The notes beneath the pieces were generated by a model. It worked only from the letters and a program-made list of their open reading frames with translations, searched no databases and was not told the DNA's origin. A stretch of DNA of 27,186 nucleotides from JAJYTL01 sp046705265 (GTDB taxonomy: Bacteria > Pseudomonadota > Alphaproteobacteria > Ferrovibrionales > Ferrovibrionaceae). A program made the position numbers and the translations under genes. This document shows, piece after piece, positions 7,148 through 13,936 of this stretch (position 1 is its first letter; each line of letters opens with the position of its first letter). The DNA lies in NCBI GenBank assembly GCA_046705265.1, contig JBJKQL010000073.1:1-27186 (forward strand). The letters run 5' to 3'.

Positions 7148-7645
7148 TCAGGCTGCCTGCAGCATCTTCTCCAGACGCTCGGTGGCAACCACTTCGTCGA
7201 TGTGCTCGACCGCCGCGAGCTCCCGCACCAGGCGATCGAGAGCGGCCTCGTAAATCTGTCGCTCGCTGTAGGACTGATCGGGCTGGTCGGCGCTGCGATG
7301 CAGGTCGCGCACCACCTCGGCGATAGAAATCGGATCTCCGGAATTGATCTTCGCCTCGTACTCCTGGGCGCGTCGGCTCCACATGGTGCGCTTCACGCGG
7401 GCTCGGCCCTTGAGCGTGGCGAGGGCCGACTTCATCTTCTGCGGCGAACTCAACTTCCGCATGCCGACGGCCTGCACCTTACCGAGCGGCACACGCAGAA
7501 TCATCTTATCGCGCTCGAACTCGATAACCACAAGCTCAAGCTTCATTCCAGCAACTTCCTGCTTCTCGATCTTCAATACTCTGCCCACACCATGGGTCGG
7601 ATAGACCACATAGTCGTTGGGCGAGAATTCGCCCTTTTTCGACAT
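7148..7645 (-). CDS. carD: CarD/CdnL-family transcription regulator
   Basis: The 165-residue product belongs to the CarD/CdnL family, which binds the RNA polymerase beta subunit and stabilises the open complex, notably at rRNA promoters. The N-terminal Tudor-like RNAP-interaction domain shows DYVVYPTHGVGRV and DKMILRVPLGKV. The helical C-terminal part carries the basic stretch with MWSRRAQEYEAKI. ATG 7645 begins where family homology begins; an in-frame extension upstream to 7783 looks spurious. An fdxA-carD neighbourhood is common in Alphaproteobacteria, which supports the call. The S4-domain RNA-binding gene often found beside this pair is not present in the window. Confidence 0.92.
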   Translation of the reverse strand: MSKKGEFSPNDYVVYPTHGVGRVLKIEKQEVAGMKLELVVIEFERDKMILRVPLGKVQAVGMRKLSSPQKMKSALATLKGRARVKRTMWSRRAQEYEAKINSGDPISIAEVVRDLHRSADQPDQSYSERQIYEAALDRLVRELAAVEHIDEVVATERLEKMLQAA

Positions 7646-7847
7646 GCTCTTTATGCTCTTTTCCTTTGCCTTCGATGGCCGCCCTGCGGGCAAAGAAGCA
7701 AGAACCTTCCCTTTCGCGATTCCGGACGAACCGGCGCGTGACGTTCGAGTTCCCAAAGCCAAGTGGATTCGCCTCCAATCCATGCCCTGCCACCCGGGAA
7801 AAAACCAGCCCCAAGATGGCGGCGAGAGCGTGATTGATCAGGCGATT

Positions 7848-7877
7848 ACTATATGACAAATCCGCTGAAATTGACAG
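7848..7877 (-). promoter_or_regulatory. Candidate carD promoter
   Basis: On the minus strand CTGTCA (7877-7872) and TATAGT (7853-7848) are separated by 18 bases, inside the 307-base gap between fdxA and carD. The carD start is about 200 bases downstream, leaving a long leader. No other gene is visible in the gap (7646-7952). Confidence 0.4.
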
Positions 7878-7952
7878 GGAATCATTTATTGCTTGCCCTT
7901 GGCAGGCAGCGCCCACATCTCATTGCTGTATTTCCAGGAATGATCGCTCTCT

Positions 7953-8291
7953 TTACGTGCGCTTTCCTGGCTCCTGACTAAAATATTTATCGAATTTTCC
8001 CGTAACGTCGCGGAATTCATCCGCATCGGCTGGCGGCTCACCCTTACGTGTGATGTTCGGCCATTTTTCCGCGTAGTCGCGGTTCAGCTTAACCCAGCTT
8101 TCCACTTCACCGTCCGTATCGGGCACGATCGCCTCGACCGGGCATTCGGGCTCGCACACGCCGCAATCGATGCACTCGTCGGGATGAATGACCAGCATGT
8201 TCTCCCCTTCGTAAAAGCAGTCGACTGGGCAGACTTCCACGCAGTCCATATATTTGCACTTGATGCACGCTTCCGTAACAACGTAGGTCAT
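7953..8291 (-). CDS. fdxA: Seven-iron ferredoxin FdxA
   Basis: The 112-residue protein is closely similar to Azotobacter vinelandii ferredoxin I, which carries one [3Fe-4S] and one [4Fe-4S] cluster for low-potential electron transfer in the cytoplasm. The cysteine layout matches. C9, C17 and C50 are expected for the [3Fe-4S] cluster, and C21, C40, C43 and C46 for the [4Fe-4S] cluster, with extra cysteines C12 and C25 also as in FdI. ATG 8291 is preceded by GAGG and begins the conserved MTYVVTEAC. The frame could extend to 8408 but has no homology there. The next gene downstream is carD. Confidence 0.94.
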   Translation of the reverse strand: MTYVVTEACIKCKYMDCVEVCPVDCFYEGENMLVIHPDECIDCGVCEPECPVEAIVPDTDGEVESWVKLNRDYAEKWPNITRKGEPPADADEFRDVTGKFDKYFSQEPGKRT

Positions 8292-8400
8292 AGGCCTCAG
8301 TCTCCGCTCTATCACGAGGATCGGGGGCACGCATTCCGCCGCCCGCTGGCTTTCCCGGCGTTTGCCGCAAACTCCCAGCCCTCGCCATTCGGGGGATTTG

Positions 8401-8505
8401 CCTATCATCGAAGCCCGTGGCGTTCAACCCTTGTTATGGGGTGGTTACGAAACGCTGTCCGCCACCGCCCTCGCTCCTTATGATAGGAACGGAGCCGGTG
8501 GCGGA
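8401..8505 (+). promoter_or_regulatory. Overlapping inverted repeats in the leader of the FAD oxidase
   Basis: A 10-bp perfect inverted repeat TCCGCCACCG (8458-8467) / CGGTGGCGGA (8496-8505) encloses a second stem GCTCC (8473-8477) / GGAGC (8491-8495). A further pair, CCTATCAT (8401-8408) and ATGATAGG (8480-8487), would compete with the loop of that hairpin. The oxidase start is at 8539, so these could form alternative RNA structures or an operator. No T-tract follows. Confidence 0.4.
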
Positions 8506-8538
8506 AAGCCGGCCTTGTGTAATGGTTGGGAGGAAGGG

Positions 8539-10140
8539 ATGCCGGAGCCGCATTTCAAATTCTGGGGCTGGGGGCTGGTCGGCGAGGGCCTGAGCGAGGC
8601 GGAGGCACGCGCCCTTGGCAAGCGGACGGCGGCCTTTTTCGGCATTGGGGACCTTGCCCACACGGCCCCGCCGCGGGTCGAGGAGATCAGGCTTGCGCCG
8701 CCACGAATCAGTCCTCCGGCCCGACTCGCCGATATCTGCTCCAGCACGGCGGAAGACCGGCTGATCCACACCTATGGCAAGTCTTTTCCGGATAGCGTGC
8801 ACGCCTTCACCCGCCGCTTCCCCAATGCGCCCGACACCGTCGCGAGGCCGCGGAGCGAGAAGGAAGTTGTCGCTGTGCTGGATTGGGCCGATGAGACCGG
8901 TGCCGCCGTGATCCCTTTCGGCGGCGGCTCGTCGGTTGTCGGTGGAGTCGAACCGCGCTTCGGCAACAAATATAGCGCGACGATCACGCTCAACCTGCAG
9001 CGCCTGAACCGCGTGATTGAGGTCGATCCGATCTCGCGCACCGCCCGTATCCAGGGCGGCATCCTCGGCCCCGATCTGGAAAACCAACTCGCGCGTCATG
9101 GCCTCACCCTCCGTCATTTTCCCCAATCGTTCCAGTTTTCGACCTTGGGCGGCTGGATCGCGACCCGCTCCGGCGGACATTTCGCCACGCTCTACACGCA
9201 TATCGATGATCTGGTTGAAAACACGCGCGTGGTGACGCCGGCGGGGGTTGCCGAATCGCGGCGCCTGCCGGGTTCCGGCGCCGGCCCCTCACCGGACCGG
9301 CTGTTTATCGGCTCGGAAGGCACCCTTGGCGTCATCACGGAGGCCTGGATGCGCCTGCAGAAACGCCCGACTTTTCGCGCCAGCGCCGCCGTCCACTTCA
9401 GCGATTACACGCGCGCCGTCGAAGCCGTTCGCATCATTTCGCAGGCCGGCCTTTATCCCGCCAACTGCCGGCTGATCGACGCGGAGGAAGCGGCGGACAT
9501 GGGGGCTGGCAACGGATCGAAGCATCTTCTGGTGCTGGCCTTCGAAAACGCCGACCATCCTGTGCAAACATGGCTAGACAGGGCGCTTGAAATTGCCGCC
9601 GATCACGATGGCAGCTTTGACAAGGGAGCGGCGGAAAAGACCGATTCCCATCGCGCCGGCGCCGCCGGTGCGTGGCGCGACGCTTTCCTCCGCGCGCCCT
9701 ACTTTCGCGAGGTGCTGACGGGACTTGGCGTTATCTCCGATACGTTTGAGACCGCCATTACCTGGGACCGATTTGCCGCCTTCCATACCGGCGTCAAGGA
9801 AGCGACCGCGAACGCGATTAAGGCGGTGACAGGCCGGCCGGGCCGCGTTACCTGCCGTTTCACCCATGTCTATCCCGACGGGCCGGCGCCCTATTTCTCG
9901 TTCCGCGCGCTCGGCCGACGCGAGGCAATGATCGAAGAATGGCAGGCGATCAAGAATGCGGCCTCGGACGCCCTGATCAGACTGGGCGGCACCATCACCC
10001 ATCATCATGCGGTCGGCCGCGACCACCGACCCTGGTATGACCAGCAACGACCGGAGCTTTTTGCGAGCGCCTTACGCGCCGCGAAGCAAACGCTCGACCC
10101 CAAAGGGCTGATGAACCCGGGTGTTCTGATCGATCCTTGA
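8539..10140 (+). CDS. FAD-binding oxidase, alkylglycerone-phosphate synthase-like
   Basis: The 533-residue protein belongs to the VAO/GlcD superfamily (COG0277). The PP-type FAD domain includes PFGGGSSVVGG (126-136) and later FIGSEGTLGVITEA. Near the C-terminus HHHAVGRDHRPWY (from about 488) resembles the HHH signature of alkyldihydroxyacetonephosphate synthase, the ether-lipid enzyme. The N-terminal KFWGWG stretch also fits that branch. Glycolate or lactate oxidase-like activity is an alternative, and I see no ether-lipid partner gene. ATG 8539 has GGGAGGAAGGG immediately upstream. The gene is divergent from fdxA and convergent with the 2Fe-2S gene, with only 17 bases between stops. Confidence 0.8.
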   Translation: MPEPHFKFWGWGLVGEGLSEAEARALGKRTAAFFGIGDLAHTAPPRVEEIRLAPPRISPPARLADICSSTAEDRLIHTYGKSFPDSVHAFTRRFPNAPDTVARPRSEKEVVAVLDWADETGAAVIPFGGGSSVVGGVEPRFGNKYSATITLNLQRLNRVIEVDPISRTARIQGGILGPDLENQLARHGLTLRHFPQSFQFSTLGGWIATRSGGHFATLYTHIDDLVENTRVVTPAGVAESRRLPGSGAGPSPDRLFIGSEGTLGVITEAWMRLQKRPTFRASAAVHFSDYTRAVEAVRIISQAGLYPANCRLIDAEEAADMGAGNGSKHLLVLAFENADHPVQTWLDRALEIAADHDGSFDKGAAEKTDSHRAGAAGAWRDAFLRAPYFREVLTGLGVISDTFETAITWDRFAAFHTGVKEATANAIKAVTGRPGRVTCRFTHVYPDGPAPYFSFRALGRREAMIEEWQAIKNAASDALIRLGGTITHHHAVGRDHRPWYDQQRPELFASALRAAKQTLDPKGLMNPGVLIDP

Positions 10141-10143
10141 GCG

Positions 10144-10158
10144 GAACGAAAGCCGTTC
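10144..10158. terminator. Weak hairpin between convergent genes
   Basis: GAACG (10144-10148) and CGTTC (10154-10158) can pair around a 5-nt loop in the 17-base gap between the FAD oxidase and 2Fe-2S gene stops. There is no T-tract, so termination is uncertain. Confidence 0.2.
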
Positions 10159-10511
10159 TACGGCAGGGACCCGAGTCTTTCCTTGGGCGGGGCTGTATCG
10201 GCGACAAGATCACGGATCGGCCTTTTGCCGGCAAGCGGCTCCAGCGTCATTACCCCGCGTTTCAGCCGCGCTGTGCAGGCATAGACCGTCTCGCCGTTTA
10301 CCTGTATCACGCATTCTTTACAGGCATTGGCGTTGACGCAGCTGTAGCGGAAGGCCAGCGTTGCGTCGCGATGGACGCGTATCCAAATCAGCGCGTCGAG
10401 CACGGAAGCGCCTTCGGTGTATGGCACCTCGAATTCATCAAACCATGGGAACTCCCCGCCGCTGCCACGGCATATCCGTAAGCGCACGACCGATTGTGAA
10501 TCGCCGTTCAT
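10158..10511 (-). CDS. Short 2Fe-2S protein, SdhB N-domain-like subunit
   Basis: This 117-residue protein matches the N-terminal ferredoxin-like domain of succinate dehydrogenase/fumarate reductase iron-sulfur subunits. Cysteines C58, C64, C67 and C79 would bind one [2Fe-2S] cluster. The first gap is five residues (CVNANACKEC) rather than the four of SdhB and plant-type ferredoxins. The C-terminal domain that holds the [4Fe-4S] and [3Fe-4S] clusters is absent, so this cannot be a normal SdhB. Its ATG overlaps the flavoprotein stop as ATGA, which indicates that the two are translated together and probably form a complex. Confidence 0.75.
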   Translation of the reverse strand: MNGDSQSVVRLRICRGSGGEFPWFDEFEVPYTEGASVLDALIWIRVHRDATLAFRYSCVNANACKECVIQVNGETVYACTARLKRGVMTLEPLAGKRPIRDLVADTAPPKERLGSLP

Positions 10512-12229
10512 GCCGACACTCGCGCCGTGCCCGCCTCTGCGCGGACGACCGGCTCCCAGCGCGCCACGATCTGCCCGTGATCCAGCATCAAAATCTGATT
10601 CGCCATCAACGCCTCGTCACTCTCGGGATAATCCTCGCGCCGGTGCGCACCGCGGGTCTCACGGCGCGCCAGCGCCGCCACCGCGACGGCCTCCGCCGCG
10701 ATCAGAGCCAATTCGACTTCAAGGCGATCCTGCAAGCCAAGAAAATACCGTCCCGCCGGCGCAATCCCTGTTAATGTCAAGTCGCGGCTCCGCATCTCGC
10801 GGATGCGCCTAAGCCCCGCAGCCATGCGGGGCTCGGTACGAAAGACGCCAAAAGCCTGCTCCATCAACTCTTGAACCTCGGAGAAGAGCCGCGTTGGGCT
10901 GCCGTCCTGTTTCGCACCCTCTGCACGCAACGCACGGAGGCGCTCGATCGCCGCCGGTGCCGCTCGCGCTCGAATGCTTTGGACGTTCTTGACCCAGGTT
11001 GCCGCTTGGCGGCCGGCGACTTCGCCAAAGACCAACGCCTCGGATACCGCATTGCCGGAGAGCCGATTGGCGCCGTTCGCACCGCCCACCGCCTCTCCGG
11101 CAGCGAAAAGGCCGGGCACGCAAGTCCGCATCGCCGTATCGACGCGAATGCCGCCCATGTGATAATGCGCGATGGGCGCCACTTCGACGGCTTGGCGAGT
11201 AAGATCGATGCCATTCGCCGCCAAGCGGTCGATGACCGGACCGAAAGCCGCACGAAGGGTAGCGGCGGGCAAATGACGGAAATCGAGATACGCGCCGCCA
11301 TGCGGCGAGCCGCGCCCCGCCTCTACTTCCTTCCAAATGGCGATCGCCGTCTGGTCGCGCGTCGCGGTGTAGCGGCCCGTACGATCGTTGCCATAGAATT
11401 CGACGAATTCTTCGAAAGCACCATTTAAGAGCCGGCCGCCAAGTTTGTAGCGGAAGGGATCCCACATGATCGGATCCATGCCGACGAGCCGCGGCGCAAG
11501 ATGGCCGATCGGAAAGAACTGCACGAATTCCATGTCGATGAGTTCGGCGCCGGCGGCGAGCGCCAGGGCATAGCCCTCGCCGGCCATGTTGGTCGAGGCA
11601 CTGTTGCGCCGATAAAGCTTGGTCAAGCCGCCGGTCGCAATGATCACGGCCTTGGAGGCGATGCTGACCAACCGGCCTTCGATCACATCGATGCCGACCG
11701 CGCCGACCGCCTCGCCGTCCTCAGTCACGATCTCGGTAATGGCAATGTTGCTGAGCCGCCTGACAGCACTGGCTCGGGCAACTTGCGCCCGAAGCGTTCG
11801 AGACACAGCCGGACCGGTGTTGAGGAAATCGACATAGCAGCAGCGTGGCAGCCGGTGCCCCGGCGCCATGACTTGCGCAATATGGCCATCGGAGCGCGCC
11901 CAGCCCGCCTTCCAGCCATCCATTTCAAGGATGCGCGCCGGAGCCTCGCGGCAAAGCAAGGCGGCGAGGGCTTCGTTACACAGGCCACGCCCAGATTGCA
12001 ACGTATCGTCGAAATGCCAAGTCCAATCATCTGCGGTTTGATGACCGATCGCCGCGGCTACTGTCATTTGCGCCATCACCGTCGCGCCGCCGCGCCCGAT
12101 GAGACTTTTGTCCAAAAGCAGCACCTCGGCGCCGGCTCCGGCCGCTGCAATCGCTGCGTACATGCCAGCGCCGCCCGCGCCGATGATCAGCACGTCGGTC
12201 ACGAGATCGACGGGTTTAAAATTCTCCAT
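10508..12229 (-). CDS. SdhA/FrdA-like FAD flavoprotein with altered active site
   Basis: The 573-residue protein belongs to the FAD_binding_2 family (succinate dehydrogenase, fumarate reductase, aspartate oxidase). The dinucleotide-binding motif is GAGGAGMYAA near residue 17, and later come HYHMGGI and GANRLSGNA. Two substrate-site signatures are changed: HPTG reads FPIG, and the RGEGG segment reads YKLGG. The covalent-FAD histidine region (SHTV in SdhA) reads GATV. It probably oxidises something other than succinate, passing electrons to the coupled 2Fe-2S protein. ATG 12229 starts the flavin fold; the frame is open to 12457 and the ribosome-binding site is weak, so the exact start is uncertain. 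No membrane anchor genes are present. Confidence 0.8.
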   Translation of the reverse strand: MENFKPVDLVTDVLIIGAGGAGMYAAIAAAGAGAEVLLLDKSLIGRGGATVMAQMTVAAAIGHQTADDWTWHFDDTLQSGRGLCNEALAALLCREAPARILEMDGWKAGWARSDGHIAQVMAPGHRLPRCCYVDFLNTGPAVSRTLRAQVARASAVRRLSNIAITEIVTEDGEAVGAVGIDVIEGRLVSIASKAVIIATGGLTKLYRRNSASTNMAGEGYALALAAGAELIDMEFVQFFPIGHLAPRLVGMDPIMWDPFRYKLGGRLLNGAFEEFVEFYGNDRTGRYTATRDQTAIAIWKEVEAGRGSPHGGAYLDFRHLPAATLRAAFGPVIDRLAANGIDLTRQAVEVAPIAHYHMGGIRVDTAMRTCVPGLFAAGEAVGGANGANRLSGNAVSEALVFGEVAGRQAATWVKNVQSIRARAAPAAIERLRALRAEGAKQDGSPTRLFSEVQELMEQAFGVFRTEPRMAAGLRRIREMRSRDLTLTGIAPAGRYFLGLQDRLEVELALIAAEAVAVAALARRETRGAHRREDYPESDEALMANQILMLDHGQIVARWEPVVRAEAGTARVSA

Positions 12230-12284
12230 CGCGCAGCTATCTGGCAAAGGCTGCTCCACATGTTCGCCATCAGCAGAAGGAAAA

Positions 12285-12322
12285 GGCGAACCGGACCATA
12301 GTGAGGGAAGGCCGGTTTCGCC
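12285..12322. promoter_or_regulatory. Imperfect inverted repeat in divergent intergenic region
   Basis: GGCGAACCGG (12285-12294) and CCGGTTTCGCC (12312-12322) form an inverted repeat with one extra base. They lie in the 242-base space between two divergent genes. It may be an operator; nothing else decisive is visible there. Confidence 0.25.
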
Positions 12323-12471
12323 GCAATGCTTTTCCCCTGCGGCAATTGCTTGGACACCGTCGGCTGACGCCGAACTTTGTGCGTCGTGCCGACCACGAAA
12401 AACGGTGATGCCAATTCCAAACCGGGGCAAACTCCGACGAGTGGACGGCGGTGCCAATCGGGAGAGACAGG

Positions 12472-13377
12472 TTGCAGCGGAACATTGGACTTCGAAACGA
12501 AATCAAGATCGAAACGGTCCGGCTCGGCTTCATCGGCGCTGGGCGCCTCGGCACCGCGCTTGCCTGGAGTCTGGCCGAACATGGCTGTCATGTCGTGGCC
12601 GCGGCGAGCCGCTCGCAATCAGCATGCGAACGGCTGACCGCGCGAATCTCCCTCTGCCGGATCGCAAGCCCACAAGAAATCGCGGATGCCTGCGACCTTA
12701 TTTTCATCACGACGCCGGACACGGTCATCCGGCAAGTCGCCGATGCGCTGAATTGGCGAGGGCGAACCGGCGTCGTTCATTGCAGCGCCGTCACCGAAGT
12801 CTCCGTCCTCGACAAGGCGGCCCGGGACGGTGCGCTGACCGGCGGATTTCATCCGCTCCAAACTTTCGCCGATCCTGGTGCCGCGGCACACGCACTCCCC
12901 GGCTCCACCATTACAATCGAAGCGGAAGGGCCCTTGAACAGCGTGCTGGTGAAGCTCGCAACTCGGCTTGGATGCGCAATCAACCATTTACCTCCTGGCG
13001 CCCGCGCCCGTTATCACGCGGCCGCAGGCTACGGAGCGCAATTCATCCATGTGCTGTTGCGCGAGGCAGTCAAGATCGCGCAAAGCTGGGGGATGAGCGA
13101 GGAAGAAACGGTTCGGGCCTTCCTGCCGATGCTGCGAGGAACCTTGACAGCCATCGAGAGTGGCGGCCTTGCAGGCAGCATGCCCGGTCCGGTATCACGT
13201 GGCGATGTTGCCTCGATCGCGAAACACATTCTGGCCCTCCAAGCGCTCAATTCCGAAATCCTCGATCTCTACCGTGAGCTTTGCCGCCGTACCATCCCTT
13301 TGGCGAAAGAGCGCGGTGCAATCGACAGCGATACCATTGCGCGGCTCAGAGACGTGCTTCTCCTGCCGCCTAACTGA
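12472..13377 (+). CDS. Rossmann-like/DUF2520 NAD(P)-binding protein
   Basis: About 301 residues make up an N-terminal Rossmann fold with LGFIGAGRLGTAL (GxGxxG at about 22-27). A helical DUF2520-type C-terminal domain follows, with GFHPLQTFADP at the junction. The architecture resembles pyrroline-5-carboxylate reductase, ketopantoate reductase and F420-dependent NADP reductases, but the substrate of DUF2520 proteins is not established. I chose TTG 12472 because GGAG sits 7 bases upstream. GTG 12451 is possible but has a poor ribosome-binding site. The gene is divergent from the 10508-12229 flavoprotein. The stop lies 56 bases before the tail of a convergent small gene. Confidence 0.7.
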   Translation: MQRNIGLRNEIKIETVRLGFIGAGRLGTALAWSLAEHGCHVVAAASRSQSACERLTARISLCRIASPQEIADACDLIFITTPDTVIRQVADALNWRGRTGVVHCSAVTEVSVLDKAARDGALTGGFHPLQTFADPGAAAHALPGSTITIEAEGPLNSVLVKLATRLGCAINHLPPGARARYHAAAGYGAQFIHVLLREAVKIAQSWGMSEEETVRAFLPMLRGTLTAIESGGLAGSMPGPVSRGDVASIAKHILALQALNSEILDLYRELCRRTIPLAKERGAIDSDTIARLRDVLLLPPN

Positions 13378-13433
13378 TGTTCATTACGGTAACGGGACCG
13401 TGCTCGCTGATGGCGCAGAGATACCCGTATGTC

Positions 13434-13739
13434 CTAGGAGTGTTCCTCGCGCTCGAACATGAACGGCGCGCCGAGTTCCTTCAGATGGAAAAGGCGAAAG
13501 GCGCGCTGCCCGTTAAAGTCGAGAACGCGAAGGTCGTCCGATTCATGCAGGTCCTGCATGACGATATCGAAGTGCGTCGCGTAGCGCTGCTTTGCCAACG
13601 CGACGGGCAGTTCATAAGCGATGAATTTGTCGACACCCTTGGCCTGAAGCTTCTCGAGAAGTCCAGAGTCGGTCAAGGAACGATACGAGGTTGCGATTAC
13701 CAGCGGACCGCTTCCCGTAAACAGCAAAGCCGTTTTCAT
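13434..13739 (-). CDS. Small conserved hypothetical protein (101 aa)
   Basis: This compact soluble protein begins MKTALLFTGSGPLVIATS and contains a DDLRVLDFNGQRAFRLF stretch. I recall similar short 'cytosolic' proteins of unknown function in Alphaproteobacteria, but cannot name a domain. There is no signal peptide, membrane segment or cysteine motif. AGGAG lies 9 bases before the ATG, so translation is well supported. It follows the RND pump gene on the same strand by about 200 bases and may be transcribed with it. Confidence 0.65.
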   Translation of the reverse strand: MKTALLFTGSGPLVIATSYRSLTDSGLLEKLQAKGVDKFIAYELPVALAKQRYATHFDIVMQDLHESDDLRVLDFNGQRAFRLFHLKELGAPFMFEREEHS

Positions 13740-13742
13740 GCC

Positions 13743-13928
13743 CTATCTCCTGAAAATGGTGCCGCGCAGACCGCGGTCGGCACGCGCCGGCCGGATCGCC
13801 TTCGAGCCCTCAACATAGAATCGAGGCTTTACGACCGCTTGACCTTGAGGAAGATCAACCGCCGCCCAGCCAAATGGAGCGCGGTTCGCCGGCCGCACCA
13901 GCGCATGTCCGGCGGTGATCAACGCCAT
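13743..13928 (-). CDS. Doubtful small open frame between the RND pump and the hypothetical gene
   Basis: A 61-codon frame starts at ATG 13928 and ends 3 bases before the next gene start. The peptide (MALITAGHALVRPAN...) is basic and unrecognised. There is no clear ribosome-binding site. It occupies an otherwise empty gap, so it may be real, but spurious translation of intergenic DNA is as likely. Confidence 0.2.
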   Translation of the reverse strand: MALITAGHALVRPANRAPFGWAAVDLPQGQAVVKPRFYVEGSKAIRPARADRGLRGTIFRR

Positions 13929-13936
13929 CCAATGCG

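Noticed and set aside
10158..12229. A standard succinate dehydrogenase complex
   Set aside because: No SdhC/SdhD anchors, the iron-sulfur subunit lacks the 4Fe-4S/3Fe-4S domain, and the flavoprotein lost substrate-site signatures.
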